Source: Piscinibacter sp. (GTDB taxonomy: Bacteria > Pseudomonadota > Gammaproteobacteria > Burkholderiales > Burkholderiaceae_C). From it: a DNA stretch of 64,000 nucleotides. The notes beneath the pieces are model-generated. The model saw only the letters and a program-made list of their open reading frames with translations, was not told the origin of the DNA and made no database searches. A program made the position numbers and the translations under genes. The DNA lies in contig JAGOAS010000018.1 of the NCBI GenBank assembly GCA_017983795.1, positions 1 to 64,000 of the forward strand, written 5' to 3'. Each line of letters starts with the position of its first letter. The first letter of the stretch is position 1. This document shows, one piece after another, positions 7,213-16,697 of the stretch.

Positions 7213-10200
7213 GCACCGAACGGAGCTGGTTGGCCCCCTGGCTGCTCGCCCTCGCGGCGCTGCTGCTGCCGCTGGCCGCGAGCGCGCAGCCCGGCGGCGG
7301 CGCCTTCGATCACCAGACCACCGGCTTCTCGCTGACCGGCAAGCACGAGGACGTGCGCTGCGAGACCTGCCACATCAAGGGCATCTTCAAGGGCACGCCG
7401 AAAGACTGCGCCAGCTGCCACGTGCAGGGCAACCAGCGCGGCGCGCTGGCCAAGTCCGCCAAGCACATCCCGACCACGCGCGCCTGCGACGCCTGCCACG
7501 GCACCTCGTCGTTCAACGCGGTGCTGTTCTCGCACGCCAACGTCGACCCGGGCCGCTGCGCCAGCTGCCACAACAACGTGACGAGCCGCGGCAAGCCGGC
7601 CGACCACGTGCCGACCACCGCCTCGTGCGATGCCTGCCATTCGACGGTCGGCTTCGCGCCGGTGCTGAAGTTCGACCACCAGGCCTCGTCGTTCGGCAGC
7701 TGGACCTGCACCAGCTGCCACGACGGCCGCTTCGCCAAGGGCAAGCCGGCTAACCACATCCCGACGCAGGCCGCCTCGCGCTGCGAGAGCTGCCACCAGT
7801 CGGCCATCGCCGGCGGCTTCCAGAGCTGGGCCGGCGGCATGATGGACCACACCGGCTACGCCTCTGGCTGCGCGCAGTGCCATGCCTCGGGCGTCGCCAA
7901 CAGCTTCTACGGCGTGCGCATCATGTCGCCCGCCTCGCTGACGCCGCCGCACCTGCCCACGGGCGACAACTGCGAGACCTGCCACCAGGCCATCCCCGCG
8001 CAGCTGATCCCGGCCACCGGCGCAGCCTCGGTGGGCGCCACCACCTTCGCCGGCGGCCGCATGGTGCACGCCGGCATCACCAGCGGCTGCGCAACCTGCC
8101 ACGGGCCGAGCATCACCAGCGCCAGTTTCTACGGCGTCACGCCCAAGACCAACGCGGGCCTGGTGCCGCCGCACATTCCGGCGGGCACCAACTGCGAGGC
8201 CTGCCACTCGAACGCGATTCCCGCCATGCCCATCCCGGCCGCCGGCGCGGGCAGCGTCGGCGGCACCACCTTCGCCAACGGCCAGATGAGCCACGCCGGC
8301 ATCACCAGCGGCTGCGCCGCCTGCCACGGCCCGGGCATCGGCGCGAGCAGCTTCTTCGGCATCAGCGCGATCGTGGTGATGCCGCCGACCACGCCGGCCG
8401 GCCCGAACTCGCACATCCCCTCCAGCACCGCCTGCGAGAACTGCCACCAGGGCAGCACGCCGGCCGGGCTGCTGCCGGCCAACGCCACGCGCAGCGCACC
8501 CGGCTCGGCCTTCGCGACGCCGGTGCCGACCTCCGGCCAGATCCACGCCGGCGTGACCGGCGGCTGCAACGCCTGCCACGACACCGGCGCGTCGTGGATG
8601 GGCATGTCCAACTATCCGATCTCGCCCTCGACCTTCGTGATGGGCGGCCGCTACACCGGCTTCCAGACCCGCCCGACCGCCAGCGCCAGCACCTTCAGCG
8701 TGGCCGATCCGGCGCACCCGGCCAGCGGCGACTGCTCGCAGTGCCACAGCAGCACCGCCTACTTCGACGGCGCGGTCAAGCCGGCCAACCACATCCCGAC
8801 CGCCGCGACGGCGCAGTGCACGGCCTGCCACACGACGGGCGACTTCTCGACCCTGCCGACGCTGGCCAACATCCACGCCAACGCGCCGAGCACGACGAGC
8901 AACTGCGCGCAATGCCACGGCGCGGCCGCACCGAGTTTCGCGATTCCGGCGCGTGGCTTCAGCGTCGTCGGCCTGCCCTCCAACCACATCCCGACCAACG
9001 CATCCTGCGAGGCCTGCCACGTCGGCGCCGGCTCCAGCGTGCCGACCCTGCCGGTGCCCAACGGCGCGCGCTTCGCGGGCTCGGCGATGAGCCACGCCGG
9101 CATCACGAACAATTGCGCGGCCTGCCACGGGCCGGGCATCACGGCCAGCACCTTCGCCGGCATCACCGGCATCGTCGCGATGCCGCCGACCTCGCCGATG
9201 GGGCCGGGCTCGCACATCCCGTCGAGCAGCACCTGCGAGAGCTGCCACCTCGGCTCGCTGGCCAACGTCAGCGGCCTGATCCCGGCCAGCACCACGCGCA
9301 CCGCGCCGGGCACGCTGTTCGCCACGCCGCTGCCCACCAGCTCGCAGATCCACGCGGGCGTGACCAGCGGCTGCGCCGGCTGCCACGAGGCCAACTACGC
9401 GTGGATGGGCATGAGCGCCTACCCGATCTCGCCGACCGTGAAGACGGCCGGGGCGCTCTACCGCGGCTTCCAGACGCGCCCCAACGCGGCCGGCGGCACG
9501 TTCGCCATCGCCGACGCGGCGCACCCGAATTCGGGCGACTGCTCGCAGTGCCACAGCAGCACGACGGCCTTCAGCGCCATCGACAAGCCGGCCAACCACA
9601 TCCCGACCGCGGCCAGCGCCGAGTGCTCGGCCTGCCACACCAGCAGCGACTACTCGGTGATGCCCAGCATCACCAACATCCACGCCAACGCGCCCAGCAC
9701 CAGCAACAACTGCGCGCAGTGCCACGGCGCGGCGGCACCCAGCTTCGCGATTCCGGCGGCCAACTTCAGCATCGTCGGCCTGCCTTCCAACCACATCCCG
9801 ACCACCGTGTCGTGCGAGGCCTGCCACGTCGGCGCCGGCTCCAGCATCACCGCGCTGCCGGTGGTCGACGGCGCGAAGTTCTCCGGCTCGCGCATGAGCC
9901 ACGCCGGCATCACCAACAATTGCGCGGCCTGCCACCTGCCCTCGGGCAGCACGGCGACCTTCGCCGGCATCACGCGCATCGTCGGCATGCCGCCGACCTC
10001 GCCGATGGGCGCGAGCGCGCACATCCCGTCGAGCACCACCTGCGAGAGCTGCCACCTCGGCACGCTGGCCAACGTCAGCGGCCTGATCCCGGCCAGCGCG
10101 ACGCGCACCGCGCCCGGCACGCTGTTCGCCACGCCGGCGCCGACCGGAGCGCAGATCCACGCCGGCGTGACCAGCGGCTGCGCCGCCTGCCACGAGGCCA

Positions 10201-13085
10201 GCTATGTGTGGATGGGCGTGAGCGTCTATCCGATCTCGCCGACGGTGAAGACGGCGGGCGCGCAATACAAGGGCTTCCAGACGCGGCCGCGCGCGGCGGC
10301 GGGCACCTACAACGTCGCCGATGCCAGCCACCCCAGCACCGGCGACTGCTCACAGTGCCACTCGGGCACGACCGCGTTCACGGCGACCGACAAGCCGGCC
10401 AACCACATCCCGACCGCTCCCAGCGCGCAGTGCACGGCCTGCCACACCAGCACCGACTACTCGGTGATGCCGACGCTCGCCGCGATCCACGCCAACGCGC
10501 CCAGCACCACCACCAACTGCGCGCAGTGCCACGGCAGCGCGGCGCCGAGCTTCGCGATTCCGGCCGCCAACTTCAGCATCGTCGGCCTGCCGTCCAACCA
10601 CATCCCGACCAGCGCCTCCTGCGAGGTCTGCCACGTCGGCGCCGGCTCCAGCGTGCCGACGCTGCCGGTGCCCAACGGCGCGAAATTCTCCGGCTCGCGC
10701 ATGAGCCACGCCGGCATCACCAACAACTGCGCGGCCTGCCACGGGTCGAACATCACCGGCGCGAGCTTCGCCGGCATCACCCGCATCATCGTGATGCCGC
10801 CGACCTCGCCGATGGGCGCGGCCGCGCACATCCCGTCGAGCAGCACCTGCGAGAGCTGCCACGCCGGCACGCTGGCCAACGTCAGCGGCCTGATCCCGGC
10901 CAACGCCACGCGCAGCACGCCGGGCTCGCTGTTCGCCACGCCGGCGCCGACCGGGCCGCAGATCCACGCCGGCATCACCAGCGGCTGTTCCGGCTGCCAC
11001 GAGGCGGGCTATGTGTGGATGGGCATGAACGCCTACCCGATCTCGCCGACGGTGAAGACGGCGGGCGCGCAGTACAAGGGCTTCCAGACGCGGCCGCGCG
11101 CGGCGGCGGGCACCTACAACGTGGCCGACGCGACGCACCCGAGCGCCGGCGACTGCTCGCAGTGCCACTCCGGCACCACCGCCTTCACCGCGCAGGACAA
11201 GCCGGCCAACCACATCCCGACCTCGGCGTCGGCGCAGTGCTCGGCCTGCCACACCAGCAGCGACTACTCGGTGATGCCGACGCTGGCCAACATCCACGCC
11301 AACGCGCCCAGCACCACCACCAACTGCGCGCAATGCCACGGCGCGGCGGCACCGAGCTTCGCAATTCCCTCGGCCAACTTCAGCATCGTCGGCCTGCCCT
11401 CCAACCACATCCCGACCAGCGCCTCCTGCGAGGCCTGCCACACCGGTGCGGGCTCCAGCGTGCCGACCCTGCCGGTGCCCAACGGCGCGAAGTTCTCCGG
11501 CTCGCTGATGAGCCACAGCGGCATCACCAACAACTGCGCGGCCTGCCACGGCCCGACCATCGGCAGCGGCACCTTCGCCGGCATCACCCGCATCGTCGTC
11601 ATGCCGCCGACCTCGCCGCAGGGCGCGGGCTCGCACATCCCGTCGAGCACGGTGTGCGAGAACTGCCACCTCGGCAGCACGCCCAGCGCCAAGGTGGCCG
11701 CCAACGCCACGCGCACCGCGCCCGGCACGCTGTTCGCCACGCCGGTGCCGACCGGCGTGCAGATCCACGCCGGCATCACGAGCGGCTGCAACGCCTGCCA
11801 CGAAGCCGGCTACGTGTGGATGGGCATGGCCAGCTACCCGATCTCGCCGACCGTGCTGACGGCGGGCGCGCAGTACCGCGGCTTCCAGACCCGGCCGCGC
11901 GCCGCGGCGGGCACCTACAACGTCGCCAACGCCTCGCACCCGGCCAGCGGCGACTGCTCGCAGTGCCACACCGGCACGACCTACTTCAGCAGCCAGGGCA
12001 AGCCCGACGGCCACATCCCGACCACCATCGCCGCCTGCTCGACCTGCCACGTGGTGGCGGGCGACTACTCGGTGGCCGGCCTGACCACCAGCATGGCCAC
12101 GCTGCACACCGGCATCTCGAGCGGCTGCGCAAGCTGCCACACGGCCGGCGCCGGCGCGGGCCCGTTCGCCGGCTGCACCACGCAGGCCACCTGCGCCTCG
12201 CCGCCGCCGATCACCTACCAGCCCAAGACCATGCCGCTGGCGGCGGGCGGCTCGCCGACCGCGCCCTCGTCGCAGACGCACGTGCCGGTGGGCGCGACGC
12301 CCTGCGAGAGCTGCCACTCGCGCACCGTGTTCACCTCGTTCGCGGGCATGAACATGAAGGGCAACTCGACGGCGCACGGCGCGGTGTCTACCGCCACCTG
12401 CATGAGCTGCCATGAGGGCACGCCCAAATACACCTGGTACGGCGTCAGCATCACCACCAAGGGGGTGGGCCACGAAGGCCGCAAGGCCGGCCAGGACTGC
12501 GTGCCCTGCCACCAGCGCAGCTTCAGCAAATTCATCACCCTGGCGCGCGTGAAGCCGGTGCTGCGCTCGGCGATCACGATGTCCAGCCCGCGCATGATGC
12601 CGGAGTTCCCTGGTTCGACCGCCGAGGGCGGCGTGGACGTCTCGGCGCGCTTCAACCACCAGGGCGTGCTGCCCGGCCAGTGCCAGAGCTGCCACAACGG
12701 CCAGCTCGCCAAGGGCCTGCCGGTCAAGCACGTGATGACGCGCCTGTCCTGCGACACCTGCCACCGCAACACGGCGTGGACGCCGGCGCAGTTCAACCAC
12801 CAGGGTACGCTCGCGGGCCAGTGCCAGTCCTGCCACAACGGCAGCGGCGGCAGCGGCGCGACCGGCAAGCCCTCGGGCCACTTCTTCACCACGCGTTCGT
12901 GCGACAGCTGCCACCGCACCGTCGCCTGGGTGCCGGTGACCTACACGCACCTCGCGCCGGGCTACCAGCCGCAGGTGGACAAGCCGACCTGCGTGAGCTG
13001 CCACATCACCAACGGCGAAATCATCCCGCGCCAGCTGCGCGGCGGCCCGCGGCCCAAACCCATCCCGGTCACCCCGGGTTCATGA
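7209..13085 (+). CDS. Giant multihaem cytochrome c with 53 CXXCH motifs
   Basis: The 1958-residue exported protein (signal peptide MSTERSWLAPWLLALAALL, cleavage near ASAQ) contains 53 CXXCH motifs by hand count. Haems 1-10 form an irregular N-terminal part, haems 11-45 lie in five consecutive seven-haem repeats, and haems 46-53 form a C-terminal part resembling the N-terminal one (phrases such as FNHQGVLPGQCQSCHNG). In contrast with its Lys/Asp-rich neighbour, the repeat region is rich in Ala, Ser, Thr, Gly and Pro with few charges, which suits an outer-membrane or surface location. No transmembrane helix follows the signal. The start ATG overlaps the preceding stop and its own stop overlaps the barrel gene start, both by 4 bases. 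Role inferred: terminal part of an extracellular electron conduit or nanowire-like polymer. Confidence 0.9.
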   Translation: MSTERSWLAPWLLALAALLLPLAASAQPGGGAFDHQTTGFSLTGKHEDVRCETCHIKGIFKGTPKDCASCHVQGNQRGALAKSAKHIPTTRACDACHGTSSFNAVLFSHANVDPGRCASCHNNVTSRGKPADHVPTTASCDACHSTVGFAPVLKFDHQASSFGSWTCTSCHDGRFAKGKPANHIPTQAASRCESCHQSAIAGGFQSWAGGMMDHTGYASGCAQCHASGVANSFYGVRIMSPASLTPPHLPTGDNCETCHQAIPAQLIPATGAASVGATTFAGGRMVHAGITSGCATCHGPSITSASFYGVTPKTNAGLVPPHIPAGTNCEACHSNAIPAMPIPAAGAGSVGGTTFANGQMSHAGITSGCAACHGPGIGASSFFGISAIVVMPPTTPAGPNSHIPSSTACENCHQGSTPAGLLPANATRSAPGSAFATPVPTSGQIHAGVTGGCNACHDTGASWMGMSNYPISPSTFVMGGRYTGFQTRPTASASTFSVADPAHPASGDCSQCHSSTAYFDGAVKPANHIPTAATAQCTACHTTGDFSTLPTLANIHANAPSTTSNCAQCHGAAAPSFAIPARGFSVVGLPSNHIPTNASCEACHVGAGSSVPTLPVPNGARFAGSAMSHAGITNNCAACHGPGITASTFAGITGIVAMPPTSPMGPGSHIPSSSTCESCHLGSLANVSGLIPASTTRTAPGTLFATPLPTSSQIHAGVTSGCAGCHEANYAWMGMSAYPISPTVKTAGALYRGFQTRPNAAGGTFAIADAAHPNSGDCSQCHSSTTAFSAIDKPANHIPTAASAECSACHTSSDYSVMPSITNIHANAPSTSNNCAQCHGAAAPSFAIPAANFSIVGLPSNHIPTTVSCEACHVGAGSSITALPVVDGAKFSGSRMSHAGITNNCAACHLPSGSTATFAGITRIVGMPPTSPMGASAHIPSSTTCESCHLGTLANVSGLIPASATRTAPGTLFATPAPTGAQIHAGVTSGCAACHEASYVWMGVSVYPISPTVKTAGAQYKGFQTRPRAAAGTYNVADASHPSTGDCSQCHSGTTAFTATDKPANHIPTAPSAQCTACHTSTDYSVMPTLAAIHANAPSTTTNCAQCHGSAAPSFAIPAANFSIVGLPSNHIPTSASCEVCHVGAGSSVPTLPVPNGAKFSGSRMSHAGITNNCAACHGSNITGASFAGITRIIVMPPTSPMGAAAHIPSSSTCESCHAGTLANVSGLIPANATRSTPGSLFATPAPTGPQIHAGITSGCSGCHEAGYVWMGMNAYPISPTVKTAGAQYKGFQTRPRAAAGTYNVADATHPSAGDCSQCHSGTTAFTAQDKPANHIPTSASAQCSACHTSSDYSVMPTLANIHANAPSTTTNCAQCHGAAAPSFAIPSANFSIVGLPSNHIPTSASCEACHTGAGSSVPTLPVPNGAKFSGSLMSHSGITNNCAACHGPTIGSGTFAGITRIVVMPPTSPQGAGSHIPSSTVCENCHLGSTPSAKVAANATRTAPGTLFATPVPTGVQIHAGITSGCNACHEAGYVWMGMASYPISPTVLTAGAQYRGFQTRPRAAAGTYNVANASHPASGDCSQCHTGTTYFSSQGKPDGHIPTTIAACSTCHVVAGDYSVAGLTTSMATLHTGISSGCASCHTAGAGAGPFAGCTTQATCASPPPITYQPKTMPLAAGGSPTAPSSQTHVPVGATPCESCHSRTVFTSFAGMNMKGNSTAHGAVSTATCMSCHEGTPKYTWYGVSITTKGVGHEGRKAGQDCVPCHQRSFSKFITLARVKPVLRSAITMSSPRMMPEFPGSTAEGGVDVSARFNHQGVLPGQCQSCHNGQLAKGLPVKHVMTRLSCDTCHRNTAWTPAQFNHQGTLAGQCQSCHNGSGGSGATGKPSGHFFTTRSCDSCHRTVAWVPVTYTHLAPGYQPQVDKPTCVSCHITNGEIIPRQLRGGPRPKPIPVTPGS
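8193..12233 (+). repeat. Five tandem seven-haem repeats inside the giant cytochrome (807-bp period)
   Basis: The first Cys codon of equivalent CE(A/V)CH motifs is at 8193, 9006, 9813, 10620 and 11427. Spacings are 813, 807, 807 and 807 bases, i.e. 271 then three times exactly 269 residues. Each unit carries seven CXXCH motifs in the same order, with conserved anchor phrases (SHAGITNNCAACH, GFQTRP, GDCSQCH, KPANHIPT, NIHANAPST, IVGLPSNHIPT). The first unit is the most diverged and the last decays after its sixth haem. The pattern shows growth of the gene by unequal duplication. Confidence 0.9.
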
Positions 13086-15589
13086 GCATGTTCCCTCTTT
13101 CCTCGGCTGCCCGCCGCCGGCTCGCGCGCTTCGCGCTGGCCTGCGGCCTCGCCGCCGTGCTCGCGCCGGCGCAGGCGCAGCTGCTCGAGGACCTCACGGT
13201 CACGCAGCAGGGCGCCGACGGCGTGGCGCGGCTTTCGTTCGGCAACGCGGTGCGCTTCGTGCAGCAGTCGCCGACGACGCCGGCCGATCTGTACCGCGTG
13301 AGCTTCGAGCTGGTGGCGCCCGACGAGGCGGTGCTCAACCAGATCGTCGGCGAGGCGCGCGCCTTCGCCGGCTCGGGCGGCGTGCCGGAGTTCAAGATCA
13401 GCTATGCGGTCGGCACCGGCCGGCGCAGCACCGCCCGGCAGCTGACGCTGCAACTCGCGCGCAAGGTGGCGGTGCGGGTGAAGCAAGGGCCGAACGCACG
13501 CGCCATCGACTTCGTCTTCGTCGGCCAGCGCCTCGCCGAGACGGCGCCGCCCAAGCCGATCGCGCCGGCCAGCGACAAGCGCTACGCGGTGCTGCTGCAG
13601 CGCGTGCCGGCCAGCGAGGGCGACAAGCTGCTGCCGATTCCGCTGCGCTTCCAGAACCTCGAGTCGATCAGCACCACCACGACCATCGGCGGCGTGGAGA
13701 TGCTCGAGGTCAGCGTGGGCTATTTCGCCACCGAGGCCGAGGCCGAGTCGGCGCGCCAGGCCGCGCTGCAGCGCTTCCCGCAGGCGGCCATCGTCGACCT
13801 GGCCCAGCGCAAGCAGGAGACGCTGCAGGCGGCGGCCGCGGCCACGCCCGCTGCGCCCGCGGCACCGCCCGCGTCGGCACCGGCCGCCGCGGCGCCGGCG
13901 GCAGCCGCCGCGCCCGAGCCGCCGCCGGTGCTGGCCAGCGAGGAGATCGAGAAGCGCGCCGCCGCGCTGATGACCAGCGGCCGCGAGGCGCTGACGGGCC
14001 AGAAGTACGAAGCGGCGGTGAACGCCTTCAACCAGCTGCTGCTGCTGCCGCCGAACAGCCAGTCGCGCGATGCGCAGGAGCTGATCGGCCTGGCCTGGGA
14101 GCGGGCCGGCTCGCCGGCGCGCGCCAAGACCGAGTACGAGCTCTACCTGCGCCTGTTCCCGCAGGGCGAGGGCGCGCAGCGCGTGGCGCAGCGCCTCGCC
14201 TCGCTGGACTTCGGCGCGGCCGCCACGCCGGCCCTGCGCCAGGCCGGCGCGCCCGCCTCGGCGGCCAGCGAGCCGAGCCGCTACAACGGCTCGATCTCGC
14301 AGTACTACTTCGGCGGCAAGGCGCGCACGCAGTCGCTGGTGAATCTCTCCAGCGGCATCGAGCAGGCCACGCTCAGCCGAACCACCGAATCGGCGATCGT
14401 GACCAGCGTGGATCTCGGCGCGCGCTTCGTCTCGGAAGATTCGGAGACGCGCGCGGTGCTGCGCGGCACCGGCTCGACCAACCTGCAGACGACCTCGCGC
14501 AACCCCAGCCTGGTCAACGCCTTCTACGTCGACCACAAGCGCACCGCCAGCGGCCTGGCGATCCGCGTCGGCCGCCAGACCGCCATCAGCGGCGGCCTGC
14601 TCGGCCTGTTCGACGGCGTCTCGCTGGCCTACCCGGTGGGCCAGGGCTTCAAGATCGACGTGATGGGCGGCAAGCCGGCCAACAACCTGGTGTCGGCGCC
14701 GGGGCAGCGCCTGTTCGCCGCGGTGCTCGAAGCCGACGGCCTGTTCGACCGCTTCGGCGGCAACATCTACCTGATCGACCAGACCGTCGAGGGCAACACC
14801 AACCGGCGCGCCGTCGGCGCCGAAGTGCGCTACTCGGACGACAAGGTCTCGATCTACTCGCTGGTCGACTACGACACGGTATTCAAGGGGCTCAACGCCG
14901 TCTCGCTGCAGGGCAGCGTGCTGGCGCCGGCACAGACGTCGGTCACGCTGCTGCTCGACGCGCGCAAGGCGCCGACGCTGCAGCTGACCAATGCGCTGAT
15001 CAGCTCGGGCCAGAGCTCGATCGACGCGCTGCTGCTGACCATGCCGCTCGACCAGGCCATCGCGCTGGCACGCGCCACCTCGGCCACGGCCAAGCAGGCG
15101 CTGCTGAGCGTGTCGCGGCCGATGTCGGAGCGCTGGCAGCTGGGCATGGACCTGCGCTACAGCGAGATCGGCGCGCTGCCGGCGGTCGGCATCTTCGAGG
15201 CGACGCCGGCGACCGGCGCGCAGTACGGCCTGTCGGCGCTGCTGACGGGCTCCAACCTCTACTCGACGCGCGACATCAACACCTTCAGCGTGAGCTACCT
15301 GACCACGCCGATGTTCAAGGGTGCGCAGCTCTCCTACAGCAACCTCACCGGGCTGCGCGGCGAGGTCTTCACGCTCGAACCCTCGCTGCGCTTCTACACA
15401 CAGAACAGCACCGACGGCGTCAAGACGCAGCGCATCACGCCGGGCCTGCGCCTGTCGTACAAATATTCCTCGCGCACCAGCCTGCTGGGCGAGACCATCG
15501 TCGAGCGCTCCAAGACGGACGGCCCGCTCAACCACGACAGCTCGACCTCGGTGTTCTTCTACGTCGGCTACCGCTACGAGCTGTTCTGA
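13082..15589 (+). CDS. TPR plus outer-membrane beta-barrel protein, partner of the cytochromes
   Basis: The 835-residue protein has a signal peptide (ending APAQA-QL), an N-terminal beta-rich domain (residues 35-150), a SPOR-like segment (about 165-240, KRYAVLLQRVP ... GYFATEAEAESARQAAL), an Ala/Pro linker, TPR-like helices (about 283-376), then a C-terminal beta-barrel-like region (about 399-835) of alternating hydrophobic strands. It ends in FFYVGYRYELF, the terminal aromatic signature of BAM-assembled outer-membrane proteins. By analogy with porin-cytochrome conduits (MtrAB type) it would hold a cytochrome in the outer membrane. It overlaps the giant cytochrome gene by 4 bases. The TPR/SPOR half could bind the cytochrome or peptidoglycan. 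Confidence 0.75.
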   Translation: MSMFPLSSAARRRLARFALACGLAAVLAPAQAQLLEDLTVTQQGADGVARLSFGNAVRFVQQSPTTPADLYRVSFELVAPDEAVLNQIVGEARAFAGSGGVPEFKISYAVGTGRRSTARQLTLQLARKVAVRVKQGPNARAIDFVFVGQRLAETAPPKPIAPASDKRYAVLLQRVPASEGDKLLPIPLRFQNLESISTTTTIGGVEMLEVSVGYFATEAEAESARQAALQRFPQAAIVDLAQRKQETLQAAAAATPAAPAAPPASAPAAAAPAAAAAPEPPPVLASEEIEKRAAALMTSGREALTGQKYEAAVNAFNQLLLLPPNSQSRDAQELIGLAWERAGSPARAKTEYELYLRLFPQGEGAQRVAQRLASLDFGAAATPALRQAGAPASAASEPSRYNGSISQYYFGGKARTQSLVNLSSGIEQATLSRTTESAIVTSVDLGARFVSEDSETRAVLRGTGSTNLQTTSRNPSLVNAFYVDHKRTASGLAIRVGRQTAISGGLLGLFDGVSLAYPVGQGFKIDVMGGKPANNLVSAPGQRLFAAVLEADGLFDRFGGNIYLIDQTVEGNTNRRAVGAEVRYSDDKVSIYSLVDYDTVFKGLNAVSLQGSVLAPAQTSVTLLLDARKAPTLQLTNALISSGQSSIDALLLTMPLDQAIALARATSATAKQALLSVSRPMSERWQLGMDLRYSEIGALPAVGIFEATPATGAQYGLSALLTGSNLYSTRDINTFSVSYLTTPMFKGAQLSYSNLTGLRGEVFTLEPSLRFYTQNSTDGVKTQRITPGLRLSYKYSSRTSLLGETIVERSKTDGPLNHDSSTSVFFYVGYRYELF

Positions 15590-15602
15590 AGGCGGATCGG
15601 GG

Positions 15603-16697
15603 ATGAGCGTGGAGACGGCCGGGCGCCCGAGTTCATCAGCCTCGCGCAGGCACGCGCGGCGGCGCCGCGGCACGCCCGCGTGGCAGCTGGCGCTGGCCGG
15701 CGCCGCGCTGTTCTCGGCCACCGCCGGAACGATCTACTGGCTGGCCTCGCGACCGGCTGCGCAGGCGCCGCTCGCCGCCATGCCGCCGGCCCCGCCCGCG
15801 GCTTCGGCACCCGCCTCGCAGGCACAGGCGCCGGCGCGGCAGCTCTCCGCGGACCGCGTGCAGCACATGGTCGACGAGATGAGCGAACGCGTGAAGCGCG
15901 ATCCCAAGGACAGCTCGGCCTGGGCGATGCTGGCGCATTCCTACGACATGCTCGGTCGCCGCGACGAATCGATCAAGGCCTACGCCCGGCTCGCCGAGCT
16001 GCTGCCCAAGGACGCACAGGTGCTGGCCGACTATGCGGAGGCGCTCGCTGCCACCCAGGAGCGCAGCTTCAAGGGCGAACCGGCGCGGCTGCTGCAGCGC
16101 GCGCTGGCGGCCGACCCGCGCAACCTGAAGGCGCTGCTGCTGTCCGGCAGCGAAGCCTTCGACCGCCACGCCTACCGCGAGGCGATCGGCTTCTGGGAAC
16201 GCGCCAAGGCGGCATCGAACGACGCCCGCGTGGCGCAGCAGATCGACAGCGGCCTGGCCGAAGCGCGCCTGCTGGCGGCGCGCCCGGCCTCGGCGGCGGT
16301 CGCCAAGGCGACGGTGGCAGCCCGCCCGGCGTCCGCTGCTGCTGCCGCATCGGGTCGCACCGTCTCGGGCCGCATCGTGCTCGCGCCGGCGCTGCAGTCG
16401 CAGGCCTCGCCGGACGACACGCTGTTCGTCTTCGCCCGCCCGACGCTGGGCTCGCGCATGCCGGTGGCGCTGCTGCGCAAGAAGGTGCGCGACCTGCCGC
16501 TGGAATTCCGGCTCGACGACAGCATGGCCATGGTGCCCGACATCCACCTCTCGGCGCTGAGCGCGGTGGTGGTGGGCGCGCGCATCTCCAAGCGCGGCGA
16601 TGCGACACCCCACAGCGGCGACATGGAAGGCCTGTCCGCACCGGTGACAGTGGGCGCGCGCGATGTGAAGATCACCATTTCTGAGGTGCTGAAATGA
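15603..16697 (+). CDS. CcmI/CycH-like TPR protein for cytochrome c assembly
   Basis: The 364-residue protein has one N-terminal membrane helix (about residues 26-48, WQLALAGAALFSATAGTIYW), a Pro/Ala linker, TPR helices (about 83-225: SAWAMLAHSYDMLGRRDESIKAY, then LLSGSEAFDRHAYREAI) and a C-terminal immunoglobulin-like domain (from VSGRIVLAPAL to VKITISEVLK). This is the layout of the CcmI/NrfG-type chaperone that presents apocytochrome to the haem lyase in system I maturation. A dedicated copy in this operon fits the load of 77 CXXCH sites encoded upstream. It begins 13 bases after the barrel gene and overlaps the next gene by 4 bases. Confidence 0.8.
   Translation: MSVETAGRPSSSASRRHARRRRGTPAWQLALAGAALFSATAGTIYWLASRPAAQAPLAAMPPAPPAASAPASQAQAPARQLSADRVQHMVDEMSERVKRDPKDSSAWAMLAHSYDMLGRRDESIKAYARLAELLPKDAQVLADYAEALAATQERSFKGEPARLLQRALAADPRNLKALLLSGSEAFDRHAYREAIGFWERAKAASNDARVAQQIDSGLAEARLLAARPASAAVAKATVAARPASAAAAASGRTVSGRIVLAPALQSQASPDDTLFVFARPTLGSRMPVALLRKKVRDLPLEFRLDDSMAMVPDIHLSALSAVVVGARISKRGDATPHSGDMEGLSAPVTVGARDVKITISEVLK

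Noticed and set aside
7062-13004. Very long open frames on the minus strand and in another plus frame across the giant cytochrome gene
   Set aside because: They are Arg/Ala/Gly-rich shadows of GC-rich codons; their composition shows no domain, while the annotated frame has 53 CXXCH motifs and repeated phrases.
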